A stretch of DNA of 35,498 bases from Chloroflexota bacterium. GTDB lineage: Bacteria; Chloroflexota; Anaerolineae; UBA2200. The stretch is from positions 1-35,498 of the forward strand of contig JACIWW010000029.1 in NCBI GenBank assembly GCA_014360905.1, written 5' to 3'. A model generated the notes under the pieces. It had not been told where the DNA came from, did not search any database, and was given only the letters and a program-made list of their open reading frames with translations. Positions 1 to 7,006 of this stretch are shown here, in pieces (the stretch's first letter is position 1; the number at the start of each line of letters is the position of its first letter). A program made the translations under genes and the position numbers.

Positions 1-1
1 G

Positions 2-2449
2 TTGTTGGGGACTCTGGCTCTACCGCTCATTGCGCCTGTGGTTGTCAGTGTGTTCAAGTGGAATCCCCTGGACTATAGTTCGACTGGCATTGTGCGTACG
101 GGGACCGTGGTGCTGCTATTGTTGGTTGTTTCGATAGCGCTTGGTGTGTGGTGGAAGCGCAAGGTCTGGCTGACTTGTGCCGCAATCTATTACGTTATCT
201 TTATTCTGTTCTACACCACAATGTTAACGAATGCGCGTGGGGTTGTCACGGGCATGGTAGGCATGTTGGGGCACTGGTTGTCGCAGCAGGAGGTGAGGCG
301 CGGTGGGCAGCCCTGGTACTACTTCTTTTTCTTGAATGCACTGTACGAATTTTTGCCCTCTTTGCTGACGGGCGCAGCCATGGTCTATTACTTCTGGACA
401 GGTCGCCGTTCTCAATGGGTGGGGGCGGAGAGCGAGGCCGAGGCAACTCCTGCAACTAGCCCAGGAGCAACGGGACGGAGGCGTAGGACAGGCAGGCAGG
501 AGGCTGCTCCAGCGATTGCGGTGACAAGGGAAGGGGCGAAGGTGTTTGTTCCTTTTCTCATCTATTGGACAGTGACGAACCTTGTCATCTGGGCGTGGGC
601 GGGTGAGAAGATGCCTTGGCAGAACATGCACTTGGTCTTGCCGTTGGGGCTGTTGGGCGGATGGTTTCTTGGTCGGGTATGGGAGTCAACCGATTGGCGC
701 AAGTTAGTGTATCAAGGGGCACTTTCCATGATGCTCTTGCTTGCTGTAGGTGCGTTCTCGCTTTTTATCTTGTTGGCCACCATGCGCAGCCCGATACGCC
801 CATTTAGTGGGACAGGGCTTGATCAGTTGCAATCCACTTTGCGCTGGGTACTGGCGCTGGTTTTGTTTGTGATTGCAGCGGTGTGGATCTATACCCGCGG
901 TCGCCAGCTCGGTTGCAGTGGCTGGGCGCGCATTGTCCTGGCCTTGCTTTGTGTCGTTTTGATCGCCGTTACGGTGCGTTTTGCGTTGATGTTGAGTTTT
1001 ATCAACCAGGACTATGCGACCGAATTCCTCGTGTATGCGGCTGCGACACCGGATACGGCGGCTCTCATGCGTGAGTTGGATGAAATGTCGCGGCGGATGA
1101 TTGGCTCTCAAGTGCTCCAGATTGCCTACGATAATGAATCACAGCAACCCTTCTTCTGGTATCTGCGCGATCGCGAAGGGGTGACCTTCTTCACCGGAGA
1201 GAGCGGTTTGTTTGGTGATCCGCATGTGGTCATCATTGGTCTAGGCAATGAAGCCAAACTGAGATCGCAACTGGTTGGGAAATACATTCGGAGAGGACGA
1301 GACTATCGGCTCATCTGGTGGCCTGATGAAGAGCCATACCGCAACCTGACCCTCGCCAAATTGTGGAACGATCTGTGCGACCCTGCCAGGCGCAAGTACT
1401 GGTGGGACATCATCTGGTCCCGCAAATACCCCCACGCTACTACATCTTGGCCTTTGGTGAGCAAGTTTGCCTTGTACGTGCGCAAGGACATTGCGGCGCA
1501 GTTGTGGGATTATGGGCCTGAGGTGGCAGGCATAGGGCTTGAACTGCCTGAGGATGAATACGAGAAGCGGCGCATTCAAGTTTCGGCGGTGCTGACCTGG
1601 GGCAGTTTTGGCACAGGGGCAGGGCAGTTCAACGATCCGAAGGGGATAGCGGTGGATGAGCAGGGGAATGTGTATGTAGTGGACACGCGCAACCATCGGG
1701 TGCAGGTTTTTGACAATGCTGGGCGGTATGTGCGTGGTTGGGGGCGGCAAGGGGATGGTGCTGGGGAGTTTCAGGAGCCGTGGGGGATAGCGGTGGATAA
1801 GGGAGGGGACGTGTATGTGGCGGACACATGGAACCACCGCATCCAGAAGTTTGATAGGGAAGGGCGTTTTGTGAAGCAGTGGGGTGTATTTGGGGACACG
1901 GGTGGCGTGTTGGGAGCGACGGATGTGTTTTATGGGCCGCGTGACATTGAGGTGGATGGTGAGGGGAAGCTATTGGTGAGCGACACGGGGAACAAGCGGG
2001 TGTTGAAGTTCACAACTGAGGGTGAGTTTGTGGGGCAGTGGGGCGGAGGGGGGTCGTTGAGTGGGCAGATGCGTGAGCCGTGTGGTTTGGCGGTGGATGG
2101 GGGAGGGAACGTGTATGTAGCGGATGTGTGGAACGAGCGGATACAGAAGTTTGATGGGGGTTGGAAGTATGTGACGGAGTGGATGGTATTGGGATGGGAG
2201 AGTGAGTCGCCGGTGAACAAGCCATATGTGGCGGTGGATGGGCGTGGGTATGTGTATGCGACGGCGCCTGAGTATCATCGTGTGGTGAAGTTTGATGGGA
2301 GTGGGAAGGTGGTGGCGGTGTGGGGGGCATATGGGAGCGATGCGGGGTCGTTCAACGTGCCTTCTGGGATCGCGGTGGATGGGGAGGGGAACATCTACGT
2401 GGCGGACTCGGGCAATCACCGCATCATGAAGTTCGCACCAATACCGTGA
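2..2449 (+). CDS. Polytopic glycosyltransferase-like protein with C-terminal NHL propeller (5' truncated)
   Basis: The frame is open at the left edge, so the N-terminus lies outside the window. Residues 1 to about 345 hold many hydrophobic membrane segments, with the sequence GEKMPWQNMHLVLPLG between two of them. That resembles the E-[KR]-MPWL region of the TIGR03663/Agl23-type and GT39-like membrane mannosyltransferases. After the last membrane segment comes a soluble region (about 345-525), then six NHL repeats (about 530-815). Each repeat has the pattern GIAVDxxGNVYVADTxNHRIQKFD, enough for one six-bladed beta-propeller, probably outside the cytoplasmic membrane. The family is expected to transfer sugars from a lipid-linked donor; the propeller may bind protein or glycan. 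Substrate is unknown. The gene converges on the Nudix gene. Sure about the fusion, less so about the exact transferase family. Confidence 0.75.
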   Translation: MLGTLALPLIAPVVVSVFKWNPLDYSSTGIVRTGTVVLLLLVVSIALGVWWKRKVWLTCAAIYYVIFILFYTTMLTNARGVVTGMVGMLGHWLSQQEVRRGGQPWYYFFFLNALYEFLPSLLTGAAMVYYFWTGRRSQWVGAESEAEATPATSPGATGRRRRTGRQEAAPAIAVTREGAKVFVPFLIYWTVTNLVIWAWAGEKMPWQNMHLVLPLGLLGGWFLGRVWESTDWRKLVYQGALSMMLLLAVGAFSLFILLATMRSPIRPFSGTGLDQLQSTLRWVLALVLFVIAAVWIYTRGRQLGCSGWARIVLALLCVVLIAVTVRFALMLSFINQDYATEFLVYAAATPDTAALMRELDEMSRRMIGSQVLQIAYDNESQQPFFWYLRDREGVTFFTGESGLFGDPHVVIIGLGNEAKLRSQLVGKYIRRGRDYRLIWWPDEEPYRNLTLAKLWNDLCDPARRKYWWDIIWSRKYPHATTSWPLVSKFALYVRKDIAAQLWDYGPEVAGIGLELPEDEYEKRRIQVSAVLTWGSFGTGAGQFNDPKGIAVDEQGNVYVVDTRNHRVQVFDNAGRYVRGWGRQGDGAGEFQEPWGIAVDKGGDVYVADTWNHRIQKFDREGRFVKQWGVFGDTGGVLGATDVFYGPRDIEVDGEGKLLVSDTGNKRVLKFTTEGEFVGQWGGGGSLSGQMREPCGLAVDGGGNVYVADVWNERIQKFDGGWKYVTEWMVLGWESESPVNKPYVAVDGRGYVYATAPEYHRVVKFDGSGKVVAVWGAYGSDAGSFNVPSGIAVDGEGNIYVADSGNHRIMKFAPIP

Positions 2450-2500
2450 TCCTTTCTGTTGCTCCCAATTAAGAAGTTGTCATCGAGATTGGCTGGTTTT

Positions 2501-2965
2501 CTATGCTGTGATCCTCTCTGTGGAACGTTTGAAAGTCTGTGCGTAGACGATCAGGCACTTTCTGGTTGGTTCGCTTAGAGGGAGATGGGTCAGAGCGTAT
2601 TGTGGCGAGAAGAAGCCAAAGCTCTGACCCTCTCCCAGGTGCAGTTGATGCAACTCTTTGTCAATCGGGCCGATATAGACATATCGCTCGAACTCCTCGT
2701 CGTGGAATTCGCCAAACGGCTGGTATGACTCCAGGTGAAAGCGGATCTCCTCTTCTACTTCTCGGCGGAGTGCTTCCTCCAAGGTTTCTCCCGGCTCAAC
2801 GTGGCCGCCAACCAATCCCCACGTATTGGGTGCGGGAATGCTTGGATCGTTCGCGCGGTGAAGCAGAAGGATTTCGCCTTTTTGATTCACCAAGATAATC
2901 CCAACAATTTGTCTTCGAGATTTCTGTTTATCCCGGTTTTGCCTTTGCTTGCATGGCTCGTTCAT
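2501..2965 (-). CDS. Nudix hydrolase
   Basis: A 154-residue protein with a complete Nudix box, G-x5-E-x7-R-E-V-x-E-E, at residues 54-73 (GHVEPGETLEEALRREVEEE). It is preceded by a beta-strand run (QIVGIILVNQKGEILLLHR) typical of the fold. Nudix enzymes hydrolyse a nucleoside diphosphate linked to another group, using Mg2+ bound by the box glutamates. The substrate cannot be told from the motif alone. The chosen ATG (2965) begins MNEPCKQ and lies 38 bases inside the 3' end of the upstream MFS gene, so the two are probably translationally coupled. An in-frame start further upstream at 3010 would lengthen the overlap and has no better ribosome binding site. It converges with the NHL protein gene, with 51 bases between the stops. 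Confidence 0.85.
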   Translation of the reverse strand: MNEPCKQRQNRDKQKSRRQIVGIILVNQKGEILLLHRANDPSIPAPNTWGLVGGHVEPGETLEEALRREVEEEIRFHLESYQPFGEFHDEEFERYVYIGPIDKELHQLHLGEGQSFGFFSPQYALTHLPLSEPTRKCLIVYAQTFKRSTERITA

Positions 2966-4235
2966 ATTCAGCTCGCTCGCGCAACTGACCGCGCAGGGCT
3001 GCAATATCACGCGGCACCAAATAGGCTACCACAGCAAAGAAAAGGGCACAGAGTATCCAGGTGGATACGCAAATGGATAGAATGGCATTGTGCAGGGAGG
3101 AGCGTACAGCAATCAGCCCAGCCATCAGTGGTGCTAGAGCTGCACCCGCTGATTCGATAAAGTACTGCACGGCCAGTGCTGTGCTGCGCACCTCTGGCAG
3201 TGTAATGTCATAGACTGTGGAGACCACGTTGGGCGAAGCGATGGGGATGAACAGGGCGGTCAAGCAAAGCAATATCATGAACAGCATTTGATTGCCAGCC
3301 GGGATGCTCAGCGTGATGACCAGCAGGATGGCTCCCATTAAAACACCCGTCATGGCTACCAGCGCCCGGCCACGGGGTGTGCGCTTGAAGAAAAAGTCGC
3401 CCACTGCGCCACCCACGAAGTAGCCTGCCGATAGGACCAGCACGGCGGTGGCCATGGTCGTGAACACGGCGGTGCTGGAGTACCCGCGTTCTGTCTCGAG
3501 GTAGCGGAAAAACCAGTAGGTGATCACATTCCACGGGAAAACGCCAAAGAATCCCTGGATGAACAACAACACTAGGCTACGCTTTTTGAACAGCCCCAGA
3601 GCGGTCTGTAGGTTGAAGCGGTAAATCCCAATCTGTTCCAGGTCCCGCAGTTCAGGTTCGGCTTTGCCGCGTGGCGCTTCGCGCACGCCAAAAAAGATGA
3701 GCAACGACAGCAGGATGCCCAGGGAACCAGTAACGTAGTAAATGCCACGCCAGCCCAATGCATTGCTGAGCAGAAGACCCAACAACATGCCCAGCATATA
3801 GCCAAAGGGCTGCGCGATCTGCAGCAATCCATAGATTTTGCCGCGCATCTCTGGCCCAAAATAGTCGGAGATGAGGCTGTACAGTCCAGGGTAACTGGAA
3901 TCGTCAATGCCAGTCGTGGCGCGGGTGGCCAGAAAGGCTCCGTATGTGGGCGCGATGGCGCTGAGCCAGGTGGTCGAACCCCAAATGAATGAAGCCAACG
4001 CGAGCAGTTTTGAGCGTGCATAACGGTCGTAGAGGTAGCCCCAAACTGGGTACAGGATAGCGCCGACAATGAGCGCACCGGTGACGACTGCCCCCATCTG
4101 TGCTTCGTTGATGTGGAACGTGTTCATAATCTGTGTCGTCAGGGGGCCAATGAGGAGCTTGTCGCATTGATGAAGCAGCATAAAGGCAAAGAAAGTGACG
4201 ACAACGAACCAGCGGTATCTAGAATGTGCTTTCAT
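2928..4235 (-). CDS. Major facilitator superfamily transporter
   Basis: A 435-residue, highly hydrophobic protein with about twelve membrane segments. The MFS motif-A-like loop between segments 2 and 3 is visible as GYLYDRYARSKLL. A DKLLIGPLTTQI stretch in the first helix and a WRGIYYVTGSLG segment in the N-terminal half also fit MFS. It is expected to move a small solute across the cytoplasmic membrane with a coupled ion. The anion:cation-symporter/sugar-acid group is possible but not proved. The start at 4235 is chosen because AAAGGAG lies nine bases upstream; longer in-frame extensions lack this. It is separated from the zinc-ribbon gene by 165 bases and has its own candidate promoter, so it may not belong to the pump operon. 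Confidence 0.85.
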   Translation of the reverse strand: MKAHSRYRWFVVVTFFAFMLLHQCDKLLIGPLTTQIMNTFHINEAQMGAVVTGALIVGAILYPVWGYLYDRYARSKLLALASFIWGSTTWLSAIAPTYGAFLATRATTGIDDSSYPGLYSLISDYFGPEMRGKIYGLLQIAQPFGYMLGMLLGLLLSNALGWRGIYYVTGSLGILLSLLIFFGVREAPRGKAEPELRDLEQIGIYRFNLQTALGLFKKRSLVLLFIQGFFGVFPWNVITYWFFRYLETERGYSSTAVFTTMATAVLVLSAGYFVGGAVGDFFFKRTPRGRALVAMTGVLMGAILLVITLSIPAGNQMLFMILLCLTALFIPIASPNVVSTVYDITLPEVRSTALAVQYFIESAGAALAPLMAGLIAVRSSLHNAILSICVSTWILCALFFAVVAYLVPRDIAALRGQLRERAEYERAMQAKAKPG

Positions 4236-4337
4236 CGCAATTCTCCTTTTCTGTAGCGTGCTGCGTCTTTCTGAGCCAGTGAAGATTACAGCAAGCCCTT
4301 TGGATTTTATGGTGCAAGGCAGGGAAGCCTTGGGCAA

Positions 4338-4367
4338 ATTATAATACGACACAAAGCTACCAAACAA
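4338..4367 (-). promoter_or_regulatory. Candidate promoter for the MFS gene
   Basis: On the minus strand a perfect TATAAT (4338-4343) follows a weak TTGTTT (4362-4367) after 18 bases. Transcription would begin near 4331, giving a leader of about 96 bases. A perfect six-pair hairpin (CAAGGC/GCCTTG, 4315-4332) sits at the expected start of the transcript. The -35 match is poor. Confidence 0.4.
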
Positions 4368-4400
4368 ATCCCTTGATATTGGATGCAGAAGGTTGTGTTC

Positions 4401-5594
4401 CTATTTTCGCTCCATAGGCTGCCAGTTCAGATTCGATCCGATGTTTGGGTTAAAGCCCGGGTCATCGGTTAGGATGTACTCGCCCAGGCTATTGGCCCAA
4501 GCATGCCGATAGCCACCTGGCAGTTCTATACCGTATTCTTTGAATGGGTCATGGTACTCATCAACCCCGCGTATCGCCTGGCTGAAGCTGCTGGAAATGC
4601 GGTCGTATGTCTGTTGTCGCTGATAGTAGGATTCCATCATCATATCGCTGATTTGGTTGCTAGTTTGGCTAATAATGCGGCTGAGTTGACCCACATTGTG
4701 TATCTGTTGAATCTGATTCTGAACCAGGTATTGGCTGACCTGCGTGTAACGGCTGTACCACAGTGGGTTTAGACGGAAGGAACTGGTCATGACTTGGTAG
4801 AGATCCGCCAAGTTATCCAATCGTCCAGCTAGAGCACGGAATGAGAAAAGGTAACTGGCTTGCCAGAAGATGTTTTCCACTGCTCCCATCAGCATTGGCG
4901 TTACAATGCGGGTGAGCTCAACCACGCAGAAAAACTCCTCTTCAATAGTAGCCATGTCTTTTGTGTAGCGCACGCGGGTTTTGGCGCCGTCTGCGGTGGT
5001 TAGAGCACTGGGTGCCTCGGGGCGAGTTGCCTGCAACTGGCTGGCCAGGTCAGGTAGATGCTCCTCATGAGTAATCTGCAGGCCTGCTATATTGCCTCTG
5101 AAACGTGGAAGCACGACCTCACGTAAAGCCTGCTGTGCACCAACAGGAGGTCGAACTTCATTTCCAAAGTAGAAGCTACCCACTGGACACGTCATTAGCA
5201 CCATAGGGTTATTTGTCCAGTAGAAAGGTTGAGCCGGAAAGACCTCAAAGGCCTCTGCGCCACCAGGGTTACGCACTTGAAAGGCAATGACAGCAGGCAT
5301 GCCTGGATTGTTCATCAGCCAATGCACACCTCCTTCGAATTCCCAGCCGCTAGGGATGAGCATGCGAAAGGCTTCCATGCCTACGCCTTGCGTGTCCACA
5401 CAGGAGAAGAGCTTTAGATGCATGCCCTGGACAAAGGCCTCCTGACCCCTTTCTGTTTCTGTAAGTGGTCCTGTGCGATACCGGATGAGGCGGGACCCGC
5501 AATAGGGGCAGATGATTTGCTCGCCGCCTGACGGCAGATTGCCGCCACATTGTGGGCACTGGTCAGCAATCAAGTGAGATTCGCCTGTAGCCAT
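4401..5594 (-). CDS. Zinc-ribbon protein of unknown function
   Basis: A 397-residue soluble protein with no signal peptide. The N-terminus carries a four-cysteine zinc ribbon (C13-P-Q-C16 and C29-P-Y-C32). The central part is a mixed alpha/beta region with aromatic-rich stretches (MLIPSGWEFEGGVHWL, AQPFYWTNNP) that I do not recognise. Residues about 280-340 are Gln/Ser-rich and likely helical or coiled (NQIQQIHNVGQLSRIISQ). The C-terminus ends in a YEL/IELPGGYRHAWANSLGEYILTDD-type segment that looks conserved in form. GGGAGG lies seven bases before the ATG. It follows the second TrkA gene by 12 bases and is the last gene of the pump/TrkA run, suggesting a cytoplasmic accessory role there. Function unknown. 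Confidence 0.7.
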   Translation of the reverse strand: MATGESHLIADQCPQCGGNLPSGGEQIICPYCGSRLIRYRTGPLTETERGQEAFVQGMHLKLFSCVDTQGVGMEAFRMLIPSGWEFEGGVHWLMNNPGMPAVIAFQVRNPGGAEAFEVFPAQPFYWTNNPMVLMTCPVGSFYFGNEVRPPVGAQQALREVVLPRFRGNIAGLQITHEEHLPDLASQLQATRPEAPSALTTADGAKTRVRYTKDMATIEEEFFCVVELTRIVTPMLMGAVENIFWQASYLFSFRALAGRLDNLADLYQVMTSSFRLNPLWYSRYTQVSQYLVQNQIQQIHNVGQLSRIISQTSNQISDMMMESYYQRQQTYDRISSSFSQAIRGVDEYHDPFKEYGIELPGGYRHAWANSLGEYILTDDPGFNPNIGSNLNWQPMERK

Positions 5595-5606
5595 GTTCTT
5601 CCTCCC

Positions 5607-6308
5607 TTATTGTTTTCCGCTTTGAGACGTAGAACTTGCTTGTGGGCCAAGGAGAACTGCCAGTTGGGCTACTTGTGAGGCATGCACCACGGCCAGTACC
5701 TCGTCAGCGGGCTGCAACACGGTATCGCCATGAGGAATGAGGAGCTGTCCCTTGCGGATGATAGCGGCCAATTGACATTCACTGGGTAGTTGCAGTTCGC
5801 GCACTGCCTTACCTACGGCTATGGCGGTGGGATCCACCTTCTCCTCTACCAGCGAGTACTGCCCTTTGCGCAACTTGAGCAAGGTCATCATGTCGCCCAG
5901 CGACATCTCCTCCGCAATGAGATGGGCCATTAGGTCTGCCTGGTTCAGTCCCACGTCCACGCCCATTTCTGGAGTGAATAGCCAAGCGTTCTTGGGGTTG
6001 TTTACGCGAGCGATGACTCTTGGCACATGAAACTCGAAGTGCGCCAGGCTAGCCACAACGAGGTTCGTTTCATCTGCTCCTGTTACAGCCGCGACGACAT
6101 CTGCCTGACGAATACCAGCTGCCTCTAGCACGTTGGGGTCTGTGCCGTTGCCTTGTATCACCACTTCTGCTGGCAGATCACGCTGCAAGCGCGGGATCTC
6201 TTCCCGCTTGAGTTCGATGACTTTCACGCGATACCCCTCGCTTAGTAGCATGGAGGCTAAATGCGTTCCTACTTTGCCTCCCCCTACAATCAAGACCATC
6301 ATGACCAT
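5607..6308 (-). CDS. TrkA/RCK-family K+ transport regulatory protein (second copy)
   Basis: A 233-residue protein. An N-terminal Rossmann (RCK_N) domain begins VLIVGGGKVGTHLA, with the GxGxxG-type nucleotide loop and an acidic residue (E of VIELK) at the end of strand 2. A QGNGTDPNVLEAAGI segment and AAVTGADETNLVV follow, as is usual for TrkA_N. A C-terminal TrkA_C domain runs over about residues 140-222 (VGKAVRELQLPSECQLAAIIRKGQLLIPHGDTVLQPADEVLAVV). Such proteins bind NAD(H), ATP or ADP and gate K+ channels or transporters as cytoplasmic rings. It starts 13 bases after the first TrkA gene, and the zinc-ribbon gene follows 12 bases later. No TrkH or KtrB membrane partner is in the window, so its target is open. 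Confidence 0.9.
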   Translation of the reverse strand: MVMMVLIVGGGKVGTHLASMLLSEGYRVKVIELKREEIPRLQRDLPAEVVIQGNGTDPNVLEAAGIRQADVVAAVTGADETNLVVASLAHFEFHVPRVIARVNNPKNAWLFTPEMGVDVGLNQADLMAHLIAEEMSLGDMMTLLKLRKGQYSLVEEKVDPTAIAVGKAVRELQLPSECQLAAIIRKGQLLIPHGDTVLQPADEVLAVVHASQVAQLAVLLGPQASSTSQSGKQ

Positions 6309-6321
6309 TTGCTTTTCCTCC

Positions 6322-6969
6322 TTATTCCAATCCCAGCAGCGCCTTGAGCCGTTTGGTAGATGTGGTGAGAGCTGCCAGATGAATCAGGTCGCCAGCTTGA
6401 AGCACCGTGCCCTGCGTGGGTAAGAAGGTCTTGCCACTGCGCGTGATTGCCACTACGTGAACCTCGCCCAGGACGGTCAGGTCCCGCACAGTGCGTCCCA
6501 CCAGGAGAGCAGGCACTTCCGCTTCGATGATGTTGACGTCGCTGCCCAGTCTCAGGACGGTTTCCAGGGGAGAACGGCAAAGCAACTCAGCAATTTGATT
6601 GATGCCCCACGTGACGGGAGAGATGGTCTGCAGTCCAAGCCGTTGGTAGATTTCCGCTTTGCGTGGATCATACAGGCGGGCGACAACCTTGGGGACATGG
6701 AATACCTGACTAGCAAGGCGAGCAGCCACCACATTGGCATCATCGCTGGCTGTTACCGCCGCCAGACAATCGGCGCGTTCGATTCCAGCTTGTATTAGGA
6801 CTTCATGATCAAAGCCAATGCCAACTACCGTCTTGCCTTTGAATGCAGGGCCCAAACGTTCAAAGGCAAGAGGATCGCTATCCACCACGGTCACGGCGTG
6901 GCCTTGCAGGCTGAGCAGTTTTGCCAGTCCAGCGCCAAGCCTTCCACAACCAATAATGATGATTTTCAT
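6322..6969 (-). CDS. TrkA/RCK-family K+ transport regulatory protein (first copy)
   Basis: A 215-residue protein starting MKIIIIGCGRLGAGLAKLL, a classical Rossmann nucleotide-binding loop, with DSD at the end of the second strand. LAAVTASDDANVVAARLA and VARLYDPRKAEIYQRLG mark the rest of the RCK_N domain. A TrkA_C domain follows (about 130-212, GRTVRDLTVLGEVHVVAITRSG). The start at 6969 has GAGGAGGTG seven bases upstream; earlier in-frame codons would run into the ATPase gene. It is clearly related to the next gene, but the two differ enough not to be a recent duplication. They may form a hetero-oligomeric RCK ring. It lies 37 bases after the P-type ATPase gene. Confidence 0.9.
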   Translation of the reverse strand: MKIIIIGCGRLGAGLAKLLSLQGHAVTVVDSDPLAFERLGPAFKGKTVVGIGFDHEVLIQAGIERADCLAAVTASDDANVVAARLASQVFHVPKVVARLYDPRKAEIYQRLGLQTISPVTWGINQIAELLCRSPLETVLRLGSDVNIIEAEVPALLVGRTVRDLTVLGEVHVVAITRSGKTFLPTQGTVLQAGDLIHLAALTTSTKRLKALLGLE

Positions 6970-7006
6970 CGAGCACCTCCTCAGTGGAATCGCAAGGATT
7001 CCTTGG

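Noticed and set aside
1970-2419. Long minus-strand frames opposite the NHL repeats, rich in His and Pro
   Set aside because: They mirror the codon bias of the repeated plus-strand NHL coding sequence, lack ribosome binding sites and overlap each other.
2501-3010. Longer start (3010) for the Nudix protein
   Set aside because: It adds fifteen residues outside the family pattern and increases the overlap with the MFS gene without a better ribosome binding site.
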